Assembly: GCF_014652215.1 (NCBI RefSeq)
Contig: NZ_BMYJ01000012.1
Coordinates: forward strand, 20,426 to 84,425
DNA: 64,000 nucleotides
Origin: Neogemmobacter tilapiae
GTDB lineage: Bacteria > Pseudomonadota > Alphaproteobacteria > Rhodobacterales > Rhodobacteraceae
Direction of reading: 5' to 3'
Of the stretch, positions 12,040 to 22,389 are shown piece by piece (within the stretch, counting starts at the first letter, position 1; the number at the start of each line of letters is the position of its first letter). Below the pieces are notes generated by a model. That model saw only the letters and a list, made by a program, of their open reading frames with translations, was not told where the DNA came from and made no database searches. The position numbers and the translations under genes were made by a program.

Positions 12040-13037
12040 CCGCCACCGTTCCCGCCGCAAGCCCGTTGAACCGACTGAAAGCATCCGGTGCGCAGCAAAA
12101 GCTGTTGGCGTTTGCCAGCCTGATCGTCTTGCTGATCTTTTTTTCCATCGCCTCGGAAAATTTCCTGCAAACATCCAACATCATCGCCATTTTGCAGGCG
12201 ACATCGGTGAACGGTGTGCTGGCGATTGCGGCGACCTTGGTGATCATCACCGGGGGGATTGATCTGTCGGTTGGCACGCTGATGACCTTTACCGCCGTCG
12301 TTTCGGGCGTGGTGCTGACTTTTTGGGGCATGGCCTTGCCCTTTGGCATTCTGGCGGCCATCGGCATGGGGGCCTTTTGTGGCCTGATTTCCGGCACGCT
12401 GATTGCGCGGATGAAGATCCCGCCGTTTATTGCCACCTTGGGCATGATGCTGATCCTGAAGGGCCTGTCGCTGGTGATTTCGGGCACCAAGCCCATCTAT
12501 TTCAACGACACGCCCAGCTATCCCGAACTGTCCACCGGGTCGCTGGTGGGCAAGCTGATCCCGGCCCTGCCCTTGCCGAATGGGGTGCTGATCCTGTTCC
12601 TGCTGGCGCTGTTCATTTCTTGGGTGCTGAACCGCACGGTGCTGGGGCGCTATACCTTTGCGCTTGGCTCGAATGAGGAAGCGGTGCGTCTTTCGGGGGT
12701 GAACACTGATGGTTGGAAGATTGCCATCTATGCGCTGGCGGGGGGGATCTGCGGTATTGCGGGCCTGCTCATTTCGTCGCGGCTGAATTCGGCGCAACCC
12801 GCGCTGGGGCTGGGCTATGAGTTGGACGCCATTGCCGCCGTGGTGATCGGGGGCACCTCGCTGGCCGGGGGGCGGGGGTCGATCTTGGGAACCATCATCG
12901 GTGCGCTGATCATGAGCGTGCTGTTGAACGGGTTGCGCATCCTTTCGGTGGCGCAGGAATGGCAGACGGTTGTGACCGGTCTGATCATCATCGCCGCCGT
13001 CTATGCTGACATGCTGCGCCGTCGGCGCGCTGGCTGA
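12036..13037 (+). CDS. Sugar ABC transporter permease, RbsC type
   Basis: Inner-membrane permease of 333 residues with eight to ten hydrophobic segments and the RbsC signature phrases [12 protein letters not shown] and [11 protein letters not shown], plus [15 protein letters not shown] near the C-terminus. The start at 12036 overlaps the stop of the ATPase gene (ATGA); an upstream extension in the same frame reads as noise and has no ribosome site. Confidence 0.95.
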   Translation: MTATVPAASPLNRLKASGAQQKLLAFASLIVLLIFFSIASENFLQTSNIIAILQATSVNGVLAIAATLVIITGGIDLSVGTLMTFTAVVSGVVLTFWGMALPFGILAAIGMGAFCGLISGTLIARMKIPPFIATLGMMLILKGLSLVISGTKPIYFNDTPSYPELSTGSLVGKLIPALPLPNGVLILFLLALFISWVLNRTVLGRYTFALGSNEEAVRLSGVNTDGWKIAIYALAGGICGIAGLLISSRLNSAQPALGLGYELDAIAAVVIGGTSLAGGRGSILGTIIGALIMSVLLNGLRILSVAQEWQTVVTGLIIIAAVYADMLRRRRAG

Positions 13038-13045
13038 GAAACAGA

Positions 13046-13060
13046 GAACGGACAACGTTC
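13046..13060 (+). other. Small inverted repeat between permease and binding-protein genes
   Basis: GAACG and CGTTC flank a five-base loop, just upstream of the binding-protein ribosome site. It may be a minor RNA hairpin or a processing point; it is too short for a confident role. Confidence 0.35.
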
Positions 13061-13094
13061 CAGATTAACGAATTCGCATCTTAATGGAGGAAGA

Positions 13095-14044
13095 ATGATG
13101 CTGAACAGAAGAACCCTGATGGGCGCACTGGCTGCGGGCACGCTGCTGGCAAGCTCGACCTTGGCTTTCGCCCAGGACAAGATCTATATCCCGATGATTT
13201 CCAAAGGCTTCCAGCACCAGTTCTGGCAAGCTGTGAAAGCGGGCGCTGACAAGGCTGCTGCGGAATTGGGCGTGGAAGTGACCTTTGAAGGTCCGGACAC
13301 CGAAGCGCAGGTGGACCGCCAGATCGACATGCTTTCGGCCGCGCTGGCCAAAAAGCCTGCCGCGATTGGCTTTGCCGCGCTGGACAGCCAAGCCGCCATC
13401 CCGCTGCTGAAACAGGCGCAAGAGGCGGGCATTCCCGTCATCGCGTTTGACTCTGGCGTGGACAGCGACATTCCGGCAGCGACGGCCTCGACCGATAACC
13501 TGGCGGCGGCGGCACTGGCGGCGGACAAGATGGCGGAGTTGATCGGCGGCGCGGGCAAAGTCGCGCTGGTCGTGCATGACCAAACCTCGCGCACGGGCAT
13601 CGACCGTCGCGATGGGTTTGTGAACCAGATTGCGGCGAAATACCCGGATATCGAAATCGTGGATATCCAGTATGGCGCGGGCGACCAGTTGCAATCGACG
13701 GAAATCGCCAAGGCGATCCTGACGGCGCATCCGGATCTGAAGGGCATGTTCGGGGCGAACGAAGGTTCGGCCATCGGCGTGCTGAACGCGAAGAAAGAGT
13801 CGGGCCGTTCGGATCTGATCGTGATCGGCTATGACTCGGGTGCGGCGCAAAAGGCAGCCATCATCGAGGGTTCGATGAACGGGGCGATCACGCAAAACCC
13901 GGTGGGCATCGGCTATGAAACGGTGAAAGCCGCTGTGGCTGCGTCCAAGGGTGAGGCGGTTGAGAAGAACATCGACACCGGGTTCTTCTACTACGACAAG
14001 ACGAACATCGACGCGCCGGAAATCGCGGCGGTTCTGTATGATTG

Positions 14045-14045
<1 letters not shown>
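13095..14045 (+). CDS. Sugar ABC transporter substrate-binding protein, RbsB type
   Basis: Periplasmic sugar receptor of 316 residues with a signal peptide (MLNRRTLMGA followed by a hydrophobic stretch ending at AFAQ) and the periplasmic-binding-protein type I fold. Family phrases include QFWQAVKAGADKAAAELG, QIDMLSAAL, IPVIAFDSGVD and GMFGANEGSAIG. A strong GGAGGAAG site precedes the ATG. Within the operon it lies between the permease and two stem-loops that probably stabilise its mRNA. With the downstream catabolic genes, L-fucose or a close relative is the likely ligand. Confidence 0.95.
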
Positions 14046-14882
<837 letters not shown>

Positions 14883-14886
14883 GACG

Positions 14887-16395
14887 ATGAAACCCGATCA
14901 TATCGTGCTGGCGGAAAAGGATGATGTGGCCATTGCCTTGGCCGATCTGCCCAAGGGCGCGCGGGTCAACAATGTGACGCTGGTGGAGCCGGTGCCGCGG
15001 GGGCACAAGGTCGCGCTGCATCCGATTGCGGCGGGCGAGCAGGTGCGGCGCTATGGCCAGATCATCGGGCAGGCGACGCGGGACATCATGCCGGGGGCAC
15101 ATGTGCATGTGCAGAACCTGGGCATGTCGGATCATGAGCAGGACTATGCCTTTGGGGCGGATGTGAAACCGCTGCCGGTGCCGGATGAGGCGCGAACCTT
15201 TATGGGCTATCGGCGGTCGGATGGGAAAGCGGGGACGCGGAACTATCTGGGGGTGCTGACCTCGGTCAACTGTTCCGGGTCGGTGGCGCGGTTCATCGCG
15301 GAAGAGGCGGAAAAGACGGATTGGTTCAAGGCGCTGAAGAATGTGGATGGCATCGTGCCGATTGCGCATTCGTCGGGCTGTGGCATGTCGGGGTCGGATG
15401 AGGGTTACAAGACACTGTTCCGCACGCTGCAAGGCTATGCCAAGAACCCGAATTTCGCGGGTATCCTGCTGGTGGGGCTGGGCTGCGAGGTGATGCAGAT
15501 CCCGGCCTTGGTGGGCAAGGCGCGGCTGCGGGCGGATGGGCAGTTCCAGCATATGACCATTCAGGACACCGGCGGCACACGCAAGACGGTGGAACGGGGA
15601 GTAGAGGTGCTGCGGGAATTGGCTTTGGTTGCTGACCAATGCACGCGCGAACCTATCCCGGTGTCGGAACTGGTGATCGGGATGCAATGCGGTGGGTCGG
15701 ATGGCTATTCCGGCATCACCGCCAACCCGGCGCTGGGCGTGGCCTCTGATCTGCTGGTGGCGCATGGGGGGACGACGATCTTGTCGGAAACCTCGGAAAT
15801 CTATGGGGCGGAACATCTTTTGACGCGACGGGCGGTTTCACCCGAAGTGGGCGAAAAGCTGATCGAGCGGATCCATTGGTGGGAAGATTACACGCAGCGT
15901 AACAAGGGTGAGATGAACAACAATCCCAGCCCCGGCAACAAGAAGGGCGGCTTAACCACCATTCTGGAAAAGTCACTGGGGGCGGTGGCAAAGGGCGGCT
16001 TTGCGCCCTTGGAAGGGGTTTATCTGTTTGCCGAACCGATTGACCGCAAGGGGTTCGTGTTCATGGACAGCCCCGGCTATGACCCCTGTTCGGTGACGGG
16101 GCAGGTGGCCTCGGGGGCCAATCTGATTGTCTTTACCACGGGGCGGGGGTCTGTGTCGGGATACAAACCTGTGCCCTGTATCAAGGTGGCGACCAATTCG
16201 GAAATGTATGGCCGGATGGCCGACGATATGGACCTGAACACGGGCGACATTCTGGAAGGGGTGACGCTGGAACAAAAGGGGCGCGAGCTGTTCGAGTTGT
16301 TCATCCGCGTCGCCTCGGGTGAGGAAACCAAGTCGGAAGAACTGGGCTTTGGCGGTGCGGAATTCGTGCCGTGGCAGATTGGGGCGGTGATGTGA
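14887..16395 (+). CDS. UxaA/GarD-family sugar-acid dehydratase, candidate L-fuconate dehydratase
   Basis: A 502-residue protein of the altronate/galactarate dehydratase family. It has the N-terminal SAF-like domain (residues 1 to about 90, ending near HVHVQNLGM) and the long catalytic part with the expected Cys/His-rich motifs (NCSGSVARF, IAHSSGCGMSG, GLGCEVMQIP, CGGSDGYSGITANPA, NNPSPGNKKGG). The usual L-fuconate dehydratase belongs to the enolase superfamily, and none is present here. This iron-dependent family member is the only dehydratase in the locus and therefore the likely source of 2-keto-3-deoxy-L-fuconate. The start at 14887 lies 4 bases after the SDR stop. Confidence 0.85.
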   Translation: MKPDHIVLAEKDDVAIALADLPKGARVNNVTLVEPVPRGHKVALHPIAAGEQVRRYGQIIGQATRDIMPGAHVHVQNLGMSDHEQDYAFGADVKPLPVPDEARTFMGYRRSDGKAGTRNYLGVLTSVNCSGSVARFIAEEAEKTDWFKALKNVDGIVPIAHSSGCGMSGSDEGYKTLFRTLQGYAKNPNFAGILLVGLGCEVMQIPALVGKARLRADGQFQHMTIQDTGGTRKTVERGVEVLRELALVADQCTREPIPVSELVIGMQCGGSDGYSGITANPALGVASDLLVAHGGTTILSETSEIYGAEHLLTRRAVSPEVGEKLIERIHWWEDYTQRNKGEMNNNPSPGNKKGGLTTILEKSLGAVAKGGFAPLEGVYLFAEPIDRKGFVFMDSPGYDPCSVTGQVASGANLIVFTTGRGSVSGYKPVPCIKVATNSEMYGRMADDMDLNTGDILEGVTLEQKGRELFELFIRVASGEETKSEELGFGGAEFVPWQIGAVM

Positions 16396-17135
16396 TGACG
16401 GGACGGATGCAGGGCAAGCGGGCGCTGGTGACGGCGGCGGGCCAAGGGATTGGGCGGGCCAGCGCGCTTGCCATGGCGCGAGAGGGCGCGCAGGTTCTGG
16501 CGACCGACATCAATGCCGAGGCTTTGGCAAGCCTTGCAGGCGAGGGGATCGAGACGCGGGTTTTGAACGTGCGCGACCCGGCGAGCATTGCCGAGGCGGT
16601 GGAGGCGGCGGGCGATGTCAATGTGCTGTTCAACTGCGCGGGTTTCGTGGCGGGTGGGACCATCCTCGATTGCACGGATGAGCAATGGGAATTCAGCCTG
16701 GACCTGAACATGACGGCGATGTTCCGCATGTGCCGGGCGTTTCTGCCGGGGATGATCGCGCGGGGCGGCGGGTCGATTGTGAACATGGCCTCGGTCGCGT
16801 CGAGCGTGATCGCGGCCCCGAACCGTTTCGTTTATGGCGCGACGAAGGCGGGGGTCATTGGCATGACCAAGGCGATTGCCGCCGATTTCGTGACCAAGGG
16901 CATCCGCTGCAATGCGATCTGCCCCGGCACGGTGGAAAGCCCCAGTCTGGACGACCGGCTGCGGGCGACCGGCGATTATGAGGCGGCGAAGGCGGCCTTT
17001 ATCGCGCGGCAGCCCATCGGGCGGATTGCGAAGGCCGAAGAGATTGCGGCGCTTGTGGTCTATCTGGCATCGGACGAATCAAGTTACACCACCGGCGTCG
17101 CGCATGTGATCGACGGCGGCTGGGCGAATATCTGA
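16395..17135 (+). CDS. SDR-family oxidoreductase, probable 2-keto-3-deoxy-L-fuconate dehydrogenase
   Basis: A 246-residue short-chain dehydrogenase that begins on the TGATG overlapping the dehydratase stop. The cofactor loop reads TAAGQGIGRA instead of TGxxxGIG, a variant shared with BDH2/DHRS6-type enzymes and bacterial 2-keto-3-deoxy-L-fuconate dehydrogenases. NCAG and the YGATK catalytic motif follow. The short length and the late IDGGWANI phrase also fit that subgroup. It would oxidise C4 of the keto-deoxy acid to the 2,4-diketo compound. Confidence 0.82.
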   Translation: MTGRMQGKRALVTAAGQGIGRASALAMAREGAQVLATDINAEALASLAGEGIETRVLNVRDPASIAEAVEAAGDVNVLFNCAGFVAGGTILDCTDEQWEFSLDLNMTAMFRMCRAFLPGMIARGGGSIVNMASVASSVIAAPNRFVYGATKAGVIGMTKAIAADFVTKGIRCNAICPGTVESPSLDDRLRATGDYEAAKAAFIARQPIGRIAKAEEIAALVVYLASDESSYTTGVAHVIDGGWANI

Positions 17136-17146
17136 AAGGACAAGCG

Positions 17147-17992
17147 ATGAAACTTTTGCGTCATGGGGCCCGCGGGGCCGAGCGGCCGGGATTGCTGCAT
17201 GCGGATGGCACGATCCGCGATCTGACGGGGCTGGTGCCGGATATTGCCGGGGCGGTGCTGTCGGATATGGGCATGGCGATGCTGCGCAGCATCGACCCGT
17301 CGCGCCTGCCGGTCGTCGATGCCAACACGCGGCTGGGGGCCTGTGTCGGCGGGACGGGCAAGTTCATCTGCATCGGTCTGAACTATGCCGATCACGCCGC
17401 CGAAAGCGGCATGGCTGTGCCGCCAGAGCCGGTGATTTTCCAGAAGGCGACGAGCGCGATTTGCGGGCCGACCGATCCGATTATCATTCCGCGCACGTCA
17501 GAAAAGACCGACTGGGAAGTGGAACTGGCGGTGATCATCGGGACCAAGGCCAAATATGTGTCCGAGGCCGAGGCTTTGTCTTATGTGGCGGGCTATGCGG
17601 TGTCGAATGACGTGTCGGAGCGGGCATTTCAGACGGAACGTTCGGGGCAATGGACCAAGGGCAAAAGCTGCGACAACTTTGGTCAGACCGGGCCTTGGCT
17701 GGTGACGCGGGACGAGGTGGCCGATCCGCAGAACCTGTCGATGTGGCTGAAGGTGAACGGCGAGACGATGCAGAACGGATCGACGCGCACGATGGTTTAC
17801 GGCGTGGCGCATGTGGTAAGCTATCTGTCGCAGTTCATGACGCTGCATCCGGGGGATATCATTTCAACCGGCACCCCGCCCGGCGTGGGCATGGGGATGA
17901 AACCGCCGCGTTACCTGAAGGCGGGGGATGTGGTGGAATTGGGGATCGAAGGCTTGGGCCAACAGCGCCAAGTCTGCGAGGCGGATGCCTGA
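17147..17992 (+). CDS. Fumarylacetoacetate-hydrolase-family protein, probable 2,4-diketo-3-deoxy-L-fuconate hydrolase
   Basis: A 281-residue FAH-fold enzyme with the metal and catalytic motifs CIGLNYADHA, DWEVELAVIIG, SNDVSERAFQ, GKSCDNFGQTGPW and STGTPPGVGMG. This family includes hydrolases that cleave 2,4-diketo-3-deoxy acids to pyruvate and a hydroxy acid, the last step expected after the SDR encoded just upstream (11-base gap, GAAAGG site). Ureidoglycolate-lyase-like relatives look similar, so the role rests on the operon. It is the last gene before a strong terminator. Confidence 0.87.
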   Translation: MKLLRHGARGAERPGLLHADGTIRDLTGLVPDIAGAVLSDMGMAMLRSIDPSRLPVVDANTRLGACVGGTGKFICIGLNYADHAAESGMAVPPEPVIFQKATSAICGPTDPIIIPRTSEKTDWEVELAVIIGTKAKYVSEAEALSYVAGYAVSNDVSERAFQTERSGQWTKGKSCDNFGQTGPWLVTRDEVADPQNLSMWLKVNGETMQNGSTRTMVYGVAHVVSYLSQFMTLHPGDIISTGTPPGVGMGMKPPRYLKAGDVVELGIEGLGQQRQVCEADA

Positions 17993-18000
17993 GACCAAAG

Positions 18001-18050
18001 CCGGGGGCTGCTGCCCCCGGACCCCCGAGGTATTTTTGGCAAGATGAAAG
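18001..18050 (+). repeat. GC-rich hairpin plus conserved tail, Rhodobacteraceae-type intergenic element
   Basis: A perfect eight-pair stem (CCGGGGGC with GCCCCCGG, 18001-18020, loop TGCT) is followed by ACCCCCGAGGTATTTTTGG and CAAGATGAAAG. From memory, very similar strings recur after genes in Rhodobacteraceae genomes. Only one copy is seen in this window, so its repeat status cannot be shown here. It may act as a terminator or RNA-processing signal for the sugar operon. Confidence 0.55.
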
Positions 18051-18069
18051 CCGCAGTCTTGCGGAGAAA

Positions 18070-18089
18070 GGGGGCCTTGGCCCCCTTTT
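18070..18089 (+). terminator. Rho-independent terminator of the deoxy-sugar operon
   Basis: GGGGGC (18070-18075), loop CTTG, and GCCCCC (18080-18085) are followed by TTTTGTTT. It lies in the 100-base gap between convergent genes and ends the rightward operon. Confidence 0.85.
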
Positions 18090-18092
18090 GTT

Positions 18093-19526
18093 TCAGCCGT
18101 GTTTGATCATGACATGGCGGACGACGGTGTAATCTTCCAGCGCATACATCGACATGTCCTTGCCATAGCCGGACTGTTTCAGCCCGCCATGCGGCATTTC
18201 GTTGACCAGCATGAAATGCGTGTTGACCCAGGTGCAGCCATAGCGGAGCCGCGCCGCCGTCGCCATGGCGCGGCCCACATCGCGGGTCCAGACGCTGCTG
18301 GCCAAACCATAGTCGCTGTCATTCGCCCATTCGACGGCCTGATCGACATCCGAGAAGGGGGTGATGGAGACGACGGGGCCGAACACCTCACGCCGGACAA
18401 TCTCATCTTCTTGCCGCGCCCCGGCGATGACGGTGGGCCTGTAATAGAAACCCCGGTCCATCGTTTCCCCGCCTGCCGTCACCTCGATATGGTTCAGTTC
18501 GCGGGCGCGATTGACAAAGCTCGCCACCCGGTCGCGCTGGCGCAGGCTGATCAGCGGGCCGATTTCATTGGTGCTGTCGTCGTCCTGATCCAGCGCGATG
18601 GTCGAAACAGCGGCAGAGAGGTCAGCCACCAATTTTTCATAGACCTTTTTGCCCGCATAGATGCGGCAGGCGGCGGTGCAGTCTTGCCCGGCGTTGTAAT
18701 AGCCAAAAGCGCGGAGGCCCTCGACCACGGCCTCGACATCGGCGTCGTCAAAGACCACGACGGGGGCCTTGCCGCCCAGTTCCAAATGAGTGCGTTTCAC
18801 GGTTTTTGACGCAGCATCGAGCATCTTTTTGCCCGTCGCCACATCGCCTGTCAGGCTGATCATATCAACGCCGGGATGGTTGATCAGATAGCTGCCGACG
18901 GTCTGGCCGCGCCCGGTGATGACGTTGACGACGCCTTCGGGCAGTTCCTCGGCCAAGATCTGCGCGAATTTCAGCGCTGAAAGCGGTGTCTGTTCCGACG
19001 GCTTGAAGACAACGGTATTGCCGCCGCCTATGGCTGGCCCCAGCTTCCACGCCATCATCATCAGGGGATAGTTCCACGGCGCGATCGAGGCGATCACCCC
19101 CACCGCATCGCGGCGGATCATGCTGGTATGGCCTGCCAGATATTCCCCCGCCGCTGGCCCATGTTGGTTGCGCACGGCCCCGGCGAAATAGCGGTAGCAA
19201 TCGGCAATCGCCGGGATTTCATCGTTGCGGGCGGCATTGATCGGCTTGCCACAATTCAGCGCCTCCAAAGCGGCCAGCGTATCGGCCTCGGCCTCGACCC
19301 TATCGGCAATGCGCAGCAGAGCGCTGGCGCGTTCGGCGGGGGTGGTGCGGGACCAACCGTCAAAGGCGCGGCGCGCGGCGGCGACGGCGGCATCGACTTG
19401 GGCGGTGGAGGCTTCGGCCACGTTCAGGATCAAGGCCCCTGTGCGCGGGTTCAGGATCGGTTCGGCGGCATCCTGCCCCTGCTGGAACTGTCCGCCAATC
19501 AGCAGCGCGGTGTCGAATTGGGTCAT
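18093..19526 (-). CDS. patD: NAD-dependent aldehyde dehydrogenase, gamma-aminobutyraldehyde dehydrogenase-like
   Basis: A 477-residue aldehyde dehydrogenase with the family motifs [12 protein letters not shown], the NAD-loop [10 protein letters not shown], catalytic Glu in [11 protein letters not shown] and Cys in [11 protein letters not shown]. Length and phrasing match the aminoaldehyde/betaine-aldehyde group. It is the last gene of a leftward operon with a polyamine-type ABC importer, the same arrangement as E. coli ydcSTUV-patD, so oxidation of 4-aminobutyraldehyde from putrescine is likely. The ATG at 19526 (MTQFDTALL) is used; an upstream extension is not supported. Confidence 0.88.
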   Translation of the reverse strand: MTQFDTALLIGGQFQQGQDAAEPILNPRTGALILNVAEASTAQVDAAVAAARRAFDGWSRTTPAERASALLRIADRVEAEADTLAALEALNCGKPINAARNDEIPAIADCYRYFAGAVRNQHGPAAGEYLAGHTSMIRRDAVGVIASIAPWNYPLMMMAWKLGPAIGGGNTVVFKPSEQTPLSALKFAQILAEELPEGVVNVITGRGQTVGSYLINHPGVDMISLTGDVATGKKMLDAASKTVKRTHLELGGKAPVVVFDDADVEAVVEGLRAFGYYNAGQDCTAACRIYAGKKVYEKLVADLSAAVSTIALDQDDDSTNEIGPLISLRQRDRVASFVNRARELNHIEVTAGGETMDRGFYYRPTVIAGARQEDEIVRREVFGPVVSITPFSDVDQAVEWANDSDYGLASSVWTRDVGRAMATAARLRYGCTWVNTHFMLVNEMPHGGLKQSGYGKDMSMYALEDYTVVRHVMIKHG

Positions 19527-19539
19527 CTCTCTCTCCCGT

Positions 19540-20346
19540 TTATTTCCCCGCACCGGCGGTCTGGTCGCCGTCGCGGGTCAGGTAATAGGCGGCAAGGATG
19601 GGCAAAAAGGTCACGGCAAAGACCACGATGGCGACAACGTTTGTCACCGGCCTTTGGCGCGGGCGGACCAGTTCTTGCAGCATCCAAATGGGCAGGGTCG
19701 ATTGCTGCCCTGCGGTGAAGGTGGTGACGATCACCTCGTCAAAGGACAGGGCAAAGGCGAGCATCCCGCCCGCCAAAAGGGCGGAGCCAAGGTTCGGCAG
19801 CAGGACATGGCGGAAGGTTTGAAAGCTGTTGGCACCAAGGTCGGCGGACGCCTCCAAGATGCCGCCCGACAGGCGGCGAAAGCGGGCGACGGCGTTGTTG
19901 TAGACGATAACGATGCAAAAGGTGGCGTGGCCCAGGATGATGGTCCACACCGAAAAGGGGATGTCCATCACCGAAAAGGCCGAACGCAACGCCATGCCGG
20001 TGATAACGCCGGGCAGGGCGATGGGCAGTAGGATCAGCAGGCTGATCTGGTCGCGCCCGAAAAAGCGGCTTTGCGCCATGGCGGCGGCGACAAGGGTGCC
20101 CAAGATCATGGCCAAGAGGGTGGCGATGCTGGCGACCTTGATCGACAGCCAAAGAGGCGGCCAGATGTCGGCACGTTCCCATGCCACGGCGAACCATTTC
20201 AAGGTCAGACCGGGGGGCGGGAATTGATAGGATTTCTCCTCGGTCGTGAAGGCGTAGAGGAAGATCAGCAGGATCGGCAGATGCAGGAAGGCAAGGCCCA
20301 AGCCTGCGGCGAGTTTCAGGGGCCATGAGGCGCGGTCAGAGTGCAT
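19540..20346 (-). CDS. ABC transporter permease, PotC/YdcV type
   Basis: A 268-residue inner-membrane permease with six hydrophobic segments and the EAA loop ([23 protein letters not shown]). It pairs with the PotB-type permease encoded upstream, overlapping it by 11 bases. Family and operon indicate polyamine import. Confidence 0.93.
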   Translation of the reverse strand: MHSDRASWPLKLAAGLGLAFLHLPILLIFLYAFTTEEKSYQFPPPGLTLKWFAVAWERADIWPPLWLSIKVASIATLLAMILGTLVAAAMAQSRFFGRDQISLLILLPIALPGVITGMALRSAFSVMDIPFSVWTIILGHATFCIVIVYNNAVARFRRLSGGILEASADLGANSFQTFRHVLLPNLGSALLAGGMLAFALSFDEVIVTTFTAGQQSTLPIWMLQELVRPRQRPVTNVVAIVVFAVTFLPILAAYYLTRDGDQTAGAGK

Positions 20347-21274
20347 CGAAAGCCCCCATGCGCTTGGCGATCCAAAGGTAGACCAGCATGATCAGGATGG
20401 GGACCATGGCGAATGCGGCCGCGAGGGGCACGTTCCCGGCGGTGCCTTGGAACTGATAGACGGCAAGGCCGATGAAACGGGCGGAATTGCCGATGATCTG
20501 GGGGATGATGTAATCGCCCAAGGTCAGCGAAAAGGTAAAGATCGACCCGGCGATGATGCCCGGCAGGGCCAGCGGGAAAACCACCGTGCGGAAGGTCTGC
20601 GCGCGAGAGGCACCAAGGTCAGACGAGGCCTCAAGCATGGACACCGGCACACGTTCCAGTGCGGCCTGCATGGGCAGGATCATATAGGGCATCCAGATGT
20701 AAACAAAGACGATGAAGGTGCCGAGGGGGGAGGTGGAGAGGGACGATCCACCGAACCATTGCTCATCCAAGGCGCGGGCGAGCAGAGGGCCGCCGCCGAC
20801 ATGGTCAGCGATCCATGTGAGGATGCCTTCGCGGGCAAGGATCAGTTTCCAAGCATAAACCTTGACCAGATAGGACGACCAAAGCGGCAGCATGACGCCC
20901 AGATAGAACACAGCCTTCCAGCGCCCCTTGGCAAAGCGGGCGGCGAAATAGGCGATGGGAAAGGCGATCACGGCGCTGGTGAGTGTGACCAGAATGGCCA
21001 TCAGAAGGGTGCGCAGGATGATGTCGAGGTTCTGGGCGCGGAACAGCTCGGCATAGGTTTTCAGGGTGAATTCCTGTTTCACCACACCGGAGAATTCGTC
21101 GATGGAATAGAAGCTTTGCAAAAGCAAAGCGGCGAGGGAGCCGAGATAGACGATGCCTAGCCACAACACGGGCGGCGTCAGCAGCAGGATCAGCAGCAGG
21201 CGGGGTCTGCGCCAGAAGGCGGCGCTGATGCGGTCGCCCATTCCCCTTTCGGGCAGGATGGCGGGGCTGGTCAT
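20336..21274 (-). CDS. ABC transporter permease, PotB/YdcU type
   Basis: A 312-residue permease with an N-terminal cytoplasmic tail, six membrane segments and the EAA motif ([22 protein letters not shown]). The start overlaps the ATPase stop by ATGA at 21271-21274, so the two are translationally coupled. Confidence 0.93.
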   Translation of the reverse strand: MTSPAILPERGMGDRISAAFWRRPRLLLILLLTPPVLWLGIVYLGSLAALLLQSFYSIDEFSGVVKQEFTLKTYAELFRAQNLDIILRTLLMAILVTLTSAVIAFPIAYFAARFAKGRWKAVFYLGVMLPLWSSYLVKVYAWKLILAREGILTWIADHVGGGPLLARALDEQWFGGSSLSTSPLGTFIVFVYIWMPYMILPMQAALERVPVSMLEASSDLGASRAQTFRTVVFPLALPGIIAGSIFTFSLTLGDYIIPQIIGNSARFIGLAVYQFQGTAGNVPLAAAFAMVPILIMLVYLWIAKRMGAFDAL

Positions 21275-22260
21275 ACCTGCCCCATCAGATGCAGGGCGCT
21301 GGGGGCAAAGCTGATCGCCGCCTCGGTGCCCTGTTCCGGCACCGCTTCCCCGGCGGGGACAAAGGCGGCAATTTCAGTATCGCCCATGCGCAGGACAACG
21401 CGCGAGCCAGAGCCGAGATAGCGGACGGCAGTGACGGTGCCCTTGGGGCCGCTGGGGGCAAGGCGCACGACCTCAGGCCGCAGGCTGGCCCATTCGGCGG
21501 GGCCGCCCAAGGCTTTGGTCAGGGCGGGGGGCAGGACGTTCGATGAGCCGACGAAATCGGCGACGAAACGGGTTTGGGGGCGGGCGTAGATGTCTTCGGG
21601 CGTGCCGATCTGGGCGATCTTACCGTCGTTGAAGACGGCCAGACTGTCGGCCATGCTCAAGGCCTCATGCTGGTCATGCGTCACGAAGACAAAGGTGATG
21701 CCCAGCCGCTTTTGCAAGGCTTTCAATTCGTCCTGCATCGCCTCGCGCAGTTTCAGGTCCAAAGCCCCTAAGGGTTCGTCCAGCAGCAACACGCGGGGTT
21801 CATTGATCAGGGCGCGGGCCAAGGCCACGCGCTGGCGCTGGCCGCCGGACAGTTGGCCGGGCTTGCGGTCGCCATAGCTGGGCAGTTTGACAAGGGACAG
21901 CAGTTCCTCGGCTTTGTCGAGCCGTGCGCGTTTGTCCACGCCCTTGACCATCAGGCCATAAGCCACATTGTCGCGCACCGACATATGGGGGAACAGGGCG
22001 TAATCCTGAAAGACGGTGTTCACGTTGCGCCGGTTGGGGGGCACGTCTGACACATCCTGCCCGTGGATCAGGATGGTGCCGCCCGTCGGCTTTTCAAAGC
22101 CCGAGATCAGCCGCAGGCAGGTGGTCTTGCCGGAACCGGAGGGGCCGAGCATGGCAAAGAACGCGCCTTCGGCGATGGTCAGGTCCACCCCATCGACGGC
22201 GCGGATCGGGCCGAAATGGCGGGTGACGGATTGGAACTGGACGGCGGCGGTCATGGGCAT
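21271..22260 (-). CDS. Polyamine-type ABC transporter ATPase, PotA/YdcT type
   Basis: A 329-residue ATPase with Walker A (GPSGSGKTTCLR), Q-loop, signature (LSGGQRQRVALARAL), Walker B (VLLLDEPLGALD), H-loop (VTHDQHEAL) and a C-terminal TOBE-like regulatory domain. Two ATGs (22260 and 22254) are equally possible. The ORF could run further upstream only into a GC-rich repeat, which is unlikely to be coding. Confidence 0.93.
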   Translation of the reverse strand: MPMTAAVQFQSVTRHFGPIRAVDGVDLTIAEGAFFAMLGPSGSGKTTCLRLISGFEKPTGGTILIHGQDVSDVPPNRRNVNTVFQDYALFPHMSVRDNVAYGLMVKGVDKRARLDKAEELLSLVKLPSYGDRKPGQLSGGQRQRVALARALINEPRVLLLDEPLGALDLKLREAMQDELKALQKRLGITFVFVTHDQHEALSMADSLAVFNDGKIAQIGTPEDIYARPQTRFVADFVGSSNVLPPALTKALGGPAEWASLRPEVVRLAPSGPKGTVTAVRYLGSGSRVVLRMGDTEIAAFVPAGEAVPEQGTEAAISFAPSALHLMGQV

Positions 22261-22280
22261 TCTCGATGGTTTGGGCAACA

Positions 22281-22376
22281 CCCCCCACCCCCGACCCCTC
22301 CCCACAAAGGGGGAGGGGGGCAGGCAGGGCGCAAGGCGTCACCCTCCCCCCTTTGTGGGGGAGGGATGGGGAGTAG
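22281..22376. repeat. Dispersed GC-rich palindromic repeat, copy 1 (inverted pair)
   Basis: Two hairpins of the same family in opposite orientation: CCCCTCCCC with GGGGAGGGG (22295-22318, loop ACAAAG) and CCCTCCCCC with GGGGGAGGG (22342-22365). Each is flanked by C- or G-rich tails and they are separated by about 23 bases. The element lies between the binding-protein gene and the ATPase gene of one operon, so it probably also acts on that mRNA. Confidence 0.8.
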
Positions 22377-22389
22377 GCTGATGCGCTGC

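Noticed and set aside
10258..12174. 638-codon minus-strand ORF opposite the sugar ABC genes
   Set aside because: Covers parts of three confident plus-strand genes; His/Arg-rich with no domain.
22281..22376. CRISPR-like repeat
   Set aside because: Only one inverted pair with no regular spacers and no cas genes; better explained as a dispersed palindromic element.
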